Source: Arachis hypogaea (lineage: Eukaryota; Streptophyta; Magnoliopsida; Fabales; Fabaceae). From it: a DNA stretch of 64,000 nucleotides. Where the stretch lies: the NCBI RefSeq assembly GCF_003086295.3, contig NC_092041.1:99535827-99599826 (forward strand), in the 5' to 3' direction. Both the position numbers and the translations under genes were made by a program. The notes beneath the pieces were generated by a model that was not told the origin of the DNA, ran no database searches, and saw only the letters and a program-made list of their open reading frames with translations. Below are positions 45,337-56,097 of this stretch, piece after piece (position 1 is the stretch's first letter; each line of letters starts with the position of its first letter).

Positions 45337-45560
45337 CTTCCACCTATTGAGTAAGTAAGGCGATTAAATCATAAACGACATATGTATATTAGGTTCAAAG
45401 ATAATAGGACAGATAGAAAGAATTATGAGAACAAAGGATTAATGACAACTTCCCATAGGCCTCTAGTAACATCACACTTTGTAAAAATGGACTGGATTTT
45501 ATTTGTACAATTGTGATCTTTCTAAAGGACACTTGCTCCATATTACACAGAAAAACCTAA

Positions 45561-45573
45561 GGCTCTGATATCA
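45561..45573 (-). promoter_or_regulatory. Element B primer-binding site (initiator tRNA-Met)
   Basis: The minus strand is TGATATCAGAGCC, one change from TGGTATCAGAGCC, three bases inside the 5' LTR border. Confidence 0.8.
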
Positions 45574-45576
45574 CTT

Positions 45577-48476
45577 TATCATGGCCCGAACCAAGCTATG
45601 ACTGATGTTCAAGGGACAAGTCCCTTAGTAAGCCAAACGACCAAATTTTTAGAAAAACAGACAGAATCTCTCCTATTCCTAGAATCTTACCAAAATGTAT
45701 ATTATCTTTCTTTATCAATAGTAAACATTCATTTTCAAGGACAACAACAACAACATATTCCAATCATATCCATAACCCAACATGTTAAAAGTCGCATCAT
45801 ATATATTAAGTTGATAACTAAAGTATATAGTTAAATTCATACATTTTACATAACCAAGTCATAATTACTATCTAAACAGTTCGAGATCCAAAATAACATA
45901 TCCCATATGAGGACCCTGCTTGTGACATATGGAGCATTGACAAACTCTAGATTTTTGCATGAAGGTTCCATTACATATCACATACCACTTGAAAAGAAGA
46001 AGGACTCACTAAAATAAATAAGATCTATTGTGGGATGGGTGGAATGGAACCTGGAATGACACTTGTATCTGAAAAATATGGGAATATAATAGGGTGAGTT
46101 TTGCAACTTATAGAGCAAACATTATATCTATAACCCACACGAAACAATACAAAATTTACCTTAAAAGTTATATTTCTTTTTGAGAGATGAGAAATTTATA
46201 TTAATTAATTATGTAAACAAATAGATAAATAGTTAAGCAGATGAACTGAAATGGGAGTTCTCATTCCAGAAGCCAAATCAAATCAAATATTACACACTTA
46301 GGACAGATCCATTTCTAAGGGTAGTTCTTCCCTCTAGTGTGTTTGTACGGTATAACAGATCCAACATGTGGCCTACACGTTGGGCTAGCAACGCTTCAGC
46401 TAGCTGAGGTCTGAGTTAGAGGCATCTAAGTTAATGTTATAACCGTTGTTAACTACGATTTTCTAGTCAGAGTCTCCCAAACCAATCCAAACCAAATCAC
46501 TTATAACAATTTCTAATACTTATAACATATTAATAAATTTCATAATAAATCAAATATATATAAGAATGCATACTAAAATTTAATCAAAGTTTAATAAAGT
46601 CAAGTAAAAAAATATGTATGCTTTACAAAATATATAAATATCATCTCGTGTGTATTTTTATAAAATTTTGAGTTTTTCACAAATCAATATTTGACGCGAG
46701 AGCAAGTAGAGTTAGTAAGTTAATTATATTAGTTAATTGCAATAAGGGAATGCAAGTCCCATATTGTTTAGAATAGTGAACTTTGTGTTTTGTATTAGTC
46801 CCACATCGTCCAAGCTATGAAGTATTTTTCTTCTTCCACTAGTATAAATAACTCATGTAGCTTTTATTTATGAAATAGAGTTGAAGTTGATTTGAATATG
46901 AAATAAGCTGTATGCTTATTTTTCTCTAGGCTCTTTGAGAGTAAGAGGTGCATCCTTGGCTTAGCCAACCAAGGTGGGTTTATGGCTATTTTTACCATAG
47001 TAGGGTTGCTAACCTCGCCAAGATTGGTGACCCATGCGACGTCCCGACGTCAGTTTGGTATCAGAGCAAGGTCGGTCCTTGCGGCCTTCACCTTACTTTA
47101 GTAGAATTTTATTTGATTTGTGGGTGCAGATTTTTGGCGTGGATTCGCTAATAGAATCTTTTGGTGTGGATTTGCTAATGGAATATTTTGGTATAGATTC
47201 GTCAATAAGATCGTCTGTTACCACGAATCTTGTAAAATTTATCTGATTTGTGAGTGCGAGTCTTTGGTGTGGAGTCATCAATAAGATCTTTTGGTGTGGA
47301 TTCATCAATGAGATCATCTGTCACAAGTCTTTTCACGCAAGAGTTCTTTCCAACCCAGGGAGAATGATGCGGGAGCAAGTAGAGTTAGTAGGTTAATTAT
47401 ATTAGTTAATTGCAATAAGGGAAATACAAGTACCATATTGTTTAGAATAGTGAATTTTGTGTTATGTATTAGTCCCACATAGTCCAAATTATGAAGGCTT
47501 TTTTTCTCCCACTAGTATAAATAGCTCATGTACCTTTTATTTATGAAATAGAGTTGAAGTTGATTTGAATATGAAATAAGTTGTGTGCTTATTTTTTTCT
47601 AGACTCTTTGAGAGTAAGAGGTGCATCGCTTAACCAACCAAGGTGTGTTTATGGCTATTTTCACCATAGTGGGGTTGCTAACCTCGCCAAGGTTGGTGAC
47701 CCAAGCGACGTCCCGGCGTCAATATTTATTTCAAAAATTCAAAGTCACAATAATCAAATATCTTCAAACTCTAAAAATAACGATTCAATTTAAATGTTGA
47801 TAATAATACACTTAAAAATAATTATAGACATAATATCCACTCACAACTTGGTTCTAAAGAATTGGAAGCAACTCTGAGCACGCCACCGAGCTACCAATTG
47901 ATCTCTAATAACTTTACAACTCAAGAAATATGACACTAATAATATTTGTAAGCTAACAATGTTATCAATTAATAAAATCTTACTCAATTTGACAGAAGCC
48001 CCAAATTTTCTAACCCTAATAACTCTAATTCAGATTTATGCATATCCATTAATATAGAGATGACAAAAATTGGAAATATAGCTAATTATTGAGTCAGAAT
48101 TATCTTGAAGTCTCAATAATAACTAGAACTCAAAAGTTGAATGCTTCCTCCAATCATTAAGTTGAAATTTCATGATTTAGAAGTTTGAAAAAATGAGATT
48201 TTGAATAAATAGAAATAGAGTAGAGAAGAAAAAAGAAGTAAGATTATGAAGGTGAGTTTGATGATATTGGGTGATTAGTTGCAAAAAGAAGAGATAAGAA
48301 AGAGATAAGGAAATGTAATTGGAAAGGAAAAAGAAGAGAGGGTTTTAAATTTTGTTTTTGGGAAGAAATGAAAAAAAAAAGACAGAAAGGGGGACAAGGA
48401 ATATTGAAGTGGGGGCATGTGCCCCCATGTGCTCGTCCTTTTTACTTTTTTTTTTCTTTCTCTCTTGGTTACTACA
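45577..48476 (-). repeat. Element B 5' LTR (split by a TRIM)
   Basis: The two parts, 45577-46691 and 47727-48476, add to about 1.87 kb and align with the 3' LTR. The outer border ttactaca is followed by the target duplication tcatc (48477-48481). Confidence 0.88.
46692..47721 (+). mobile_element. TRIM (terminal-repeat retrotransposon in miniature)
   Basis: 1030 bp in all. LTR copies lie at 46692-47052 (361 bp) and 47365-47721 (357 bp), both TGA(C/T)GCG(A/G)GAGC.. to ..GGCGTCA or GACGTCA. A perfect duplication atatt lies at 46687-46691 and 47722-47726. The primer site TGGTATCAGAGC is at 47056-47067 and a purine-rich tract near 47353-47364. The 312-bp interior codes for nothing and is built of short repeats of a ttggtgtggattc(g/a)tcaat-type unit. 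The LTR has a TATA-like tataaata near 46850. It must use enzymes of other elements. Confidence 0.9.
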
Positions 48477-48481
48477 TCATC

Positions 48482-50369
48482 CATTCTTAACGCATAAAAT
48501 AAGCTTTTTCTTTTTATGTATTTGTATACCAAAAACATGTATCGATTGTAGAGACAAAATCCATGAAGCTTGATAATATTTCTATGACGAATTTGTGATA
48601 ACATCTTAACCTTATTATGGAAGCTCTTGTCAAAAGATGGATTTTGTGACTCTCTTAGGTGAAGTTTTTTCAATGCAACGATTTTGCCACTTGAAAGTAG
48701 GGTTTTGTACACACTGCAATAAGCGTTAGTTCCTATGCAGTATCTGATATCAAAATTTTGTGTTGCTTCAATGTCTTTAAATGCAATTTTTCTATCATAG
48801 TTTTATGTGAAAAACAAGTCTCCATTCTTTTTTTAAGTTTGTTCAAATTTAACTTTGTTGGTGCATCAAGTATAACATAATATGCCCACAAAAATGATAA
48901 TTAGGAAGCAACAACTGATGGGAAGAGCAATTACAATTAGGTTTCTTGGTTTGTTGATTTTTTGAACTTGAACGGAAGAGTTGATAAACTTTGGAATATT
49001 ACCAATTAATAATTTTACATGAAAATCTTTGCAGCCTTGTGAACACTCAAAAAAGTTAAATGACAAATTTATATGAGATATAGTTGTAAGTTCTATAGGT
49101 AAGGTACCTGTAAGATTATTGTAGTTAAGATCCAAACTTGATAAAGAAAATTCTCTTCAAGAAATATAAAAATTATCATTAATGGACAAAAAGAGTACAC
49201 TACCATTGAAAAAATTGTAGCTCATGTCAAGTTTATCAATATAACCGATTTTTGAAAAAATATTTTCACATAACAAAACTCATGAAACAGTTTAGTATCG
49301 AAGATGAGATCAATGATTCTAATTTGTTATTAGATAGGTGGAATCAAGATTTCTTATCTCTGATTGTATGTTTCCACCAAATTGATTGTTAAAAATATGA
49401 AAAGAGACCAAATTCATGAGCTGAGACATCTTAGGTAGTATAATACCAGATATCATATTATGAGAAAGATACAAAATGTGTAGGTTGATCAAATTTTGAA
49501 ACTCTGAAAAAATGGAATCATTTATTGATAGAATTATATGTATAATGAAAGATTTAATATTTGTAATTGTTTTAAATTTTCTATTTCTATTGGTATATGT
49601 CTTTCAATTTGATTTGAATCTAAGTAGAGATATGTCAAATTTTTTTATTGTCCAAAGGTAATAGGAATTGAACCATTGAGTAACTTATATGAAAAATTCA
49701 ATGATATAAGATTATTCAAATTCCGTATTTGTAGTGATATGGGACCTTTAATTTGATTTGAATCTAACTTGAGATATATCAAATTTTTCAATAGACCAAA
49801 AATAGAAAGAATGATGCTACTAAGAGAATTGAAAAAAACATAAAAGAACTCAAGTTGAGTGAAGTTTGAAAGTGTTGAATGCACCTTATTATGAAAACTA
49901 TTATTCGACAAAACAACATATATAAGAAAGTTTTGTGAGAGTACCAATTTTTTTAAAAATGCTTGTTGTAAGTCCCATTCTATAGGTTCAGAAAAACCAA
50001 ATTGGGGAAGGCCGTGAAGTTCAAGGCCTGTAGCCGCAATAATTTGGACTCGTAATTCAATTCCCATCCGTAAATCCCTACAACACTTCCAGCATTGTCG
50101 CAGTTGATGCCCCTCCATTTGCAACGGTTTGAGCCATTGGCGTGATGACTACCCCACCAACCACTCTGACTGTCTTTCCGAATTATTGAAGGAAGACGAA
50201 GGCGGCTCCACGGTAATGAGGTTGGGTGCTTTGGTGGAAATATCCTATAAGAGCCTGTGGTAGAAAACAAAAGCACCACTGCTGTAATAAGTAAAGCATA
50301 GTTACTACATTTTGCCACCATTTTATATATTGTTTTGTTCTCAAATTGAAAGAAGAGGCTCTTGTACAT
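48482..50369 (-). pseudogene. LRR receptor-like kinase, 5' part, broken
   Basis: Reading down from 50369: a hydrophobic signal-peptide segment (L-L-I-T-A-V-V-L-L-F) and the LRR N-terminal cap (SGWW... N-R-C-K-W-R-G-I-N-C-D). After a frameshift (50124 frame), LRR units follow with N-L-I-Y-L-K-L-D-S-N-Q-I-K-G-P-type motifs, then degraded LRRs at 49140-49640. A membrane span (V-I-A-L-P-I-S-C-C-F-L-I-I-I-F-V-G-I-L) lies at 48935-48866. The kinase N-lobe (48760-48482) has IAFKDI, a damaged glycine loop (IGTNAYCSVY for GTGGYGSVY), the VALKKL lysine, HRNIIKLHGFC and LFYALRMDD, where element B is inserted. The type is MIK2-like (subfamily XII/XI-like LRR-RLK of the plasma membrane). The frameshifts and loop damage mean it was defective with or without the insertion. 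Continues at 1844. Confidence 0.87.
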
Positions 50370-52251
50370 ACAATGAGTTAGTGTGTATGTTTATATACCA
50401 ATACGATGCATGCACAAACACGGCTTCATTGCGGAAAACAGTAGTCTTAGAATATCAGTATATTTTGTGATTTATAGTTATTAATTAGTTATCATTAATA
50501 TATATACAACAATCTAAAGACAGAATCTTAATTGAAGCTCAAATCCATGTGGAATTAGTTCTTGATGTATGCTTGGAGATACTTCAAAAAACCAAAAAGA
50601 AAAAAGGAAAAAAAAATAGGTTGCCATTTGCCAAAGAGGAATAACTTATTTTAACTATCTTAAACTCTTAAATACCATTTCCTACAAGCTCTGACTCTTA
50701 CTTTGTCCATTCCTCACATTACGCATCAAATTTATTTCCAGTTCATGGATAAAGTTAGTCATAAAGCTAATAAAGTTGAGTTACCAAAACGGGCTTCATA
50801 TTGATTTGATAAACAAAATTGAAAAGAAAATATGAAGAACGTCTGAGATGGGGATATAGAATCTCTATGAGAAAATGTTTAGCTTGACTCTGACTGTTAT
50901 TCTATCTTTTCCTGCAATTTCTTGTTAAGTCACTTTAACAACATTATGCATCAGTTGAAATTTGAAAAAAAAAAGTTATATAAAACTATGTAATAATACA
51001 TTAATTGGAAGTTAAAATGTGATTCTACCAAAATATTTATAATTACTTAATAGAACTGGATCTTGAGCAAATTCATCCATCTATAACTGATAATTATGGT
51101 GTGTTCTCCTTAATGAATTTGCAACCTCTGTCCTTCATCCTGTAGTATACTCCAATTTTAGGACAATATGCTAAATTTTAACTCATCCAACTCCGCCTAT
51201 GTTACACTTGCGGTACATAGCCGGTCCCAAACCCGGATAAAGGAGGAAGGTTGTGTTAGGTCTTCGGCAACCAACATAAAAATATAGCCGAACCCCCATG
51301 ATATGCTAAATTTTAACTCATCCCTGTAGGGAAAAAAGAAAAAAGCCACAAATAGATAAAATGAAACAAACAAGGACACATAATGTCCGCTGATTAGATT
51401 AAAACTTGGTTTGGAAAAACTTTTTAAAAAGAAAATTGTCCTTTTCAAAAGTACGAGCATCTAATTTTGTAATTGATAAATAAAAAAGATGATATACCTG
51501 TACTTGCAGCTTTTAAAAGTTAGGAGTATTTTTTAAACTATTTAAAGGATCGCTTTTCAAAATTAGCTTGTAAAAACTAAAGTAAAAACAGGAAGTCATG
51601 TATTTAAAAGTGCGTATTTTTGCATTTTACTAACAGAAAAGAAATCACTTTTCCGATTGAAAAAAAAATATTTGCATGCAATAGCAAATGCAAATATAAA
51701 TACAAATCATAAGTGAAGTCAAAAGAAAAATTCAGTCTAAGCTTATAAGATCAGCAGTGTTTTATGGTAGTAAATTTTGGGAAATGAAGTCCAAAGGAGC
51801 AAAAGATATGAGCAGAACCAATTGGTGATCCGTGAATTAAGAAGAAAAGAAATGATAACATCAGAAATGAATGAACTCGAAAAAAATTGCAACTAGTGAA
51901 GTGACAACGATAGAAACTGGCCTGTGATAAATTGCTCAATTGAGAAAAAAAAATTGAGGCTCTTGTGAGAAAATTGGATCAAGCAGAACACACTACAATT
52001 GAAAGGGAAAGAACAAAGGAAGAACCATGGCAAGCCTATAAAAAACCTTGCTTTAAATGCTTTCTCTTAAAATTTGGTCTTTGACAGAGTCCACTAGCCT
52101 CAGTTGATCCATATGTCTAACTCCACCTAGCAAAGCAATGATTATTTACTGGATTTATTATAGGATTTTGAATAGACAAGGTATAGCAAGACATTCATGT
52201 TTAAATAGCAAAAAGATATCGAATAAATAATAACAATTGATTACCTTCTAA
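50370..52251. other. Intergenic, AT-rich
   Basis: No supported gene. The only structured piece I see is the short insertion at 51189-51300. Parts of 51660-52240 resemble 63420-63640, consistent with a duplicated RLK-HemK locus. Confidence 0.6.
51189..51300 (-). mobile_element. 112-bp retroposon-like insertion with 23-bp target duplication
   Basis: Flanked by a perfect 23-bp direct repeat at 51166-51188 and 51301-51323 (it begins atatgctaaa and ends aactcatcc). Long duplications of this size are typical of non-LTR retroposition. On the minus strand the insert contains gggtttgggaccggctatg and ends aacataggcggagtt. I associate that wording with short legume repeats, but cannot name the family. 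No poly-A tail. Confidence 0.65.
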
Positions 52252-53136
52252 TCAGCAGTTATCGTTACTAGTGCTGCCTCTCCAGAGAGAAAATAGAGGA
52301 ATTTGTGAAAGCAAGGAGCCCAGGAACCCAATAAGGGATTGGTCTGTTACCTCATCTACTGTAGTATCGGAATCCCGCCAGAACTTAATTATATGTAGAC
52401 TTTCTTCCTCTGTCGATCTTTGAATGATAATCTTAGAAGCATACCCTTTTTTCTTCATTTGCAGGCATATCTCAGACGGATTGTTTGCCGTCAAGGTGAC
52501 CATGTACAACCATCCTTTTTCGGACAAAAGATGGTCTGCAACAGGCAGAACCCGATCAATTACTCTCCTTCCATTTTCCCCTCCAGCCCAAGAAGAGATA
52601 ATACCTTCAGCGCCGACTTCATCTTCGGGAGTAGGTACGTAAGGAGGGTTTACAACCATGACATCAACCAAACCAGCTAGACGGTTCTCTAGCCCAGATG
52701 CAATATCTGTTAATATCAACTCTGCGTCAACCCCGTGTGCGTCCAATGTCTCATGGGTCACCTTAACTGCATTTGGGTTTATGTCAGTTGCGATATAGTT
52801 GACGCCACCTCTTTCAGGTCCAAGAATAAGAGCAAGGGAAGTAATGACATATCCGCTGCCACAGCCAATCTCCATACACATTGTAGGACTATGTTCCAAT
52901 AAGTTAGAGCGATCGGCAAGAAGAGCGTCAACCAGCGCAAAAGAATCATCACATGGTTCATAAACCTCGTTATGTGAACTCACAAGCCGAATTTGGGCAG
53001 TTCTATTCTCCTTGTATGAAGTCTATTTATAGCAGAAAATTGTTGTTAGTGTAAACATCAATGGTTCAATGTAATTCAAAGGTGAAGGGAGATGTGGGGA
53101 AATAGTCGCAATAAAACACTTCTGCTGCCTTACCAT
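52252..53136 (-). CDS. N6AMT1: HemK-type protein (eRF1 glutamine) methyltransferase, N6AMT1/MTQ2 family
   Basis: S-adenosylmethionine-dependent methyltransferase. Family members methylate the Gln of the GGQ motif of release factor eRF1 with a small Trm112 partner, in cytosol or nucleus. The long exon (52252-53007) encodes EVYEPCDDSFAL, the SAM motif EIGCGSGY, TDINP and the catalytic NPPYVPT. The stop is at 52252-52254. The first codons of the long open frame read GTG, not ATG, and upstream in-frame codons give R-T-A-Q-I-R-L-V as in homologs. I therefore place the start ATG at 53136-53134 in a tiny exon followed by donor gtaagg, with a 126-bp intron and acceptor ...ag at 53008. This gives about 252 residues, normal for the family. 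No lesion is seen. Fragments of its 3' end occur at 488-562 and 63660-63725. Confidence 0.88.
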
Positions 53137-53642
53137 TTCAGCGCATTGATATACAAGATCTTGAATCGAATCCAGTTCTCAATTGCTCTCCTCAATGTCA
53201 GGCAAAATTACCATGTCAGCTTCTTCTGGACTCCTAAGCCCTGAACCCAAAATTGCGGAACTATTAGAAACAAGAAGCATAAAGAAGTAGGAGAAACAAG
53301 CAAATAAGTGTCAAGTGTCAACAATATAATTTCTGCAAATGTCTTAAACCGATATTATTTAGGTATTGTTGATTCTGTATATTAATAATACAAAACATAA
53401 TAGCAATATATATATAAGAGCAAGTGTTTTATATATCACATAAGCACTTAAATTTCTTTAACTTGATCTTGTCTTCCCACAGAATATAGGAGAAACTAGG
53501 AAAAAAGTCATTAGTAGAGTCCAACACTTCAAACTTTGACAGTGTGCCATAATGCACCTTATGTTAAATTCATGTAGCGTTGAGGTCCAGATACATGATT
53601 TTATGAGATGTTGGCAGAGGTACACCAAGTAAGTAGGCTAGT
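53137..53642. other. Intergenic between methyltransferase 5' end and PPR 3' end
   Basis: Contains the probable 5' leader of the methyltransferase, including a short upstream ORF on the minus strand (53214-53179, 11 codons starting M-V-I-L-P-D). The rest is AT-rich, including a TA-rich stretch near 53380-53420. Because both genes are on the minus strand, the PPR 3' end at 53643 faces this leader. Confidence 0.5.
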
Positions 53643-55699
53643 TTAGAAGGAAAGATTATCTCCAGAAGCTGGAACTGTGGATGTAACTTCAAGAAGCTCC
53701 AGTTGCTTTGTCAAAGAAATCAGGCTTTCATAAATCATTTCAGACTCTGGATGTAATGCATCCTTTACCACAAACTCATGAACAATGCCATTGATTTCAA
53801 TGGAGCTGCAACCAGGAAGCTTATCTACCCCTCTTTCCTTCATTAGTTTCCTTGCACTCCTTGCCTCCTTCCACATTTTCGCTTCACTGTACATGCTAGC
53901 AAGGAGAACATAATTCCCACTATCTTGAGGATCCATCTCAAGGAGCTTCATAGCTGCCCTCTCCCCAATCAGAACATTGCCATGAACACGACAAGCAAAG
54001 AATAAAGCACCCCACACCGCAGCATCCGCTTCTATAGGCATATTTCGGATAAGCTCTTCAGCATCCTCCAGATGACCAGCCCTTCCTAGAAGATCCACCA
54101 TGCAAGAGTAGTGTTTGAACTTAGGGAATATATTGAATTTGGAGCTCATTTGAGAAAAATATTTGCGGCCTTCTTCAACTAAACCTCCATGGCAACAAGC
54201 TGATAAGACACCAAGAAAGGAGATCTCATCAGGCATCAATCCAATACGAATTATTTCTGAGAAATAGTATATAGCATCACGAGAATTCCCATTAAATGCT
54301 AAACCGCAAATAATAGTTGTCCAGGTCAAACAATTTCTTTGAGGAAGCTCTTGAAAAACCTGGAGAGCCCTGTCAATATTCCCGCACTTGGCATACATGT
54401 CAACTAGAGCAGTTCCCAAGGTGACGTCTACAGAAAGATTTTTTCTTTCAATATAATGGTGAATCCATATTCCAACATCAAGTGTTCCTAGTTGTGAACA
54501 TGCACACAAGCAGTTGATCATGGTCACTTTGTCAGGCTCTATATTATTAATTTGCATTTCATGGAATAAAGTCAATGCCTCCTTACTATGCTTGGTTTGA
54601 ACACAGCCACTGATGATTGCATTCCAAGGAACAACACTCTTCTCTGGAACTTTATATAAAATTTTCCTAGCAATATCAAGATAACTGAATCTGGCATATC
54701 CAAGAACCATTGTAGTCCATGAAACAATGATCTTCTGTGCCATGTTATCGAATAAAACTTGTGCAGCCAATACGTCTCCACACTTCACATACATGTCCAT
54801 AAGTGCATTAATAAGTGGAACTGTCAACTCAAGCTTGTGTTCTTTGATGTAACGATGAAATTCTCTACCAAGATTCAAATCATGTAACCGAGAACAAGAA
54901 CAAACCAACCCAATCATTGTAATCTCATTTGGTTTCACCTTCTCAACCTCCATTTCCCGATAGAGTTTTATAGCCTCAATCTCCAGTCCTCTTCTAACAC
55001 ATCCCGTAATCATCGCATTCCAAGTTACCAGGTCCCTCACACATCCTCTATTGAACACATCATATGCTGCCTCTAAGTTCCCATAGGACAGTAGCATAGA
55101 GATTAATGCATTGTGCACAAATAAGTTAAATTCGAACCCAAACTTTAATACATGTCCAAATATAGTATGACCTACACAATTTAGAGAAGGAGAAGAACAT
55201 GCTTTAAGCAATAACGGATAAGTATGATTATCTGGCTTCAACCCATCATACTGCAACATTTTCTTGTACAAAACAAGTGCTCCATCTAAGTCTCCACTTT
55301 CTATATATCCCCTAATTGTCGTGTTCCAAGAAAAGACATTTGGTTCGTTTGTATGATATAAAATTTTTGTGCAATATCCAAGGGTTTGAGATTCTGAGAG
55401 AGCGCAGAAAGCAACAAGGCGACTTGCAGCAAAGCTATTGTCTATTAAGCCTGTTAAGGTCATTTGAGCTTGAATTTGCTTTAACTGAACCAAGGATGCT
55501 TTAACTGAACCAAGGATTTACATATTTCTAAGAGAGAAATAAGTGGGTTTCTTTGAACAAAACTGTGGGTTGTGTTCCAATTGATGTGTTTGGCATAGGG
55601 CAACAATGAGCGAGTATGTAAACAAGAACAAAAGCCTAAAAATTCGGCTGGGATCAAAGAAGACAATGATCTGAGTTTGCTGACATAAAGAAAGAGCAT
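53643..55699 (-). pseudogene. SLO1: SLO1-type PPR protein (E/E+ class) with a 20-bp frameshifting duplication
   Basis: PLS-class pentatricopeptide repeat protein, the type that guides C-to-U RNA editing. Wording throughout (QIQAQM, C-T-K-I-L, GHVLKFG, W-T-T-M-V-L-G-Y-A-R, DVGIWIHHYIERKNLS, CCHGGLVEEGRKYFSQM, PGCSSIEINGIVHEF) matches Arabidopsis SLOW GROWTH1 (At2g22410), needed for mitochondrial nad transcript editing. About a dozen PPR units precede an E/E+ tail with no DYW domain; the C terminus is at 53643. The 616-codon frame opens with TTG at 55493, not ATG. The natural N terminus is in another frame at 55699-55481: M-L-F-L-Y-V-S-K-L-R..., a basic mitochondrial presequence, then NPLISLLEICKSLVQLK. 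A 20-bp tandem duplication (55478-55497 and 55498-55517) separates the two frames. With one copy, LVQLK-QIQAQM would be continuous. Either a real loss allele, internal initiation, or an assembly artefact. Confidence 0.85.
55478..55517. repeat. 20-bp perfect tandem duplication in PPR gene
   Basis: gctttaactgaaccaaggat occurs twice head to tail (55478-55497, 55498-55517). 20 is not a multiple of three, so the reading frame changes. Confidence 0.95.
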
Positions 55700-55739
55700 G
55701 GCTGAAATTTCCCCTGCTTCTTAAGAATGTAGCCAAAAA

Positions 55740-56097
55740 CTATTGTCACTTACATGAACATGGTAGATGACAAACTTCAGTACACAACACTTTTGACATA
55801 AACCGTAGGAACAATCAACAACAAATATGAATCACAAGGAAAGCTAAAATTAAGATGTCAAAAACATATGCAGGCATTATCAACAACAACAACAACATCA
55901 ACAATGGTTTAAGATCGAAGGAAAAACAAAACAAAAACATAACAACATAGTCCAATAAAAAAGCTAAAGTGAATAATGCAATGAATTACTATACATGTAC
56001 TATGCATTAGAACCCCTTTTGATAAGAAAAACAGAAAAAGAACACAACTTTCTTATAATTGAGACATGGGTTATCGGCAGAACAAGTCGCCACCATA
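55740..56097. other. Intergenic upstream of PPR gene
   Basis: AT-rich, with an (ACA/AAC)n-like tract near 55878-55905. Probable promoter region of the PPR gene; I see no confident TATA box. Confidence 0.4.

Larger units (their letters stand above)
1850..48476 (-). mobile_element. Element B: Tekay/Del-like Ty3/gypsy chromovirus, host of the whole nest
   Basis: Ends are TGTAGTAACC... and ...CATGACA on the minus strand. A perfect 5-bp target duplication, tcatc, lies at 1845-1849 and 48477-48481. The 5' LTR is 45577-48476 (split by a TRIM). The 3' LTR is 1850-3679 plus 14162-14283 (split by element A). A primer-binding site matching initiator tRNA-Met lies at 45561-45573, and a polypurine tract (aagggggagagaa on the minus strand) at 14284-14297. 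Gag, protease, RT, RNase H, integrase and a chromodomain-like C terminus are present in order but broken by many stops and by insertions. LTR identity over the first 200 bp is only about 88 % by eye, so this is the oldest element here. It interrupts an RLK exon. Confidence 0.9.

Noticed and set aside
47093..47317. Small minus-strand protein with repeated H-Q-K/S-T-P units
   Set aside because: Translation of the short tandem repeats inside the TRIM.
53643..55493. Intact PPR gene starting at 55493
   Set aside because: The codon there is TTG, and homology to the family continues upstream in another frame beyond the 20-bp duplication.
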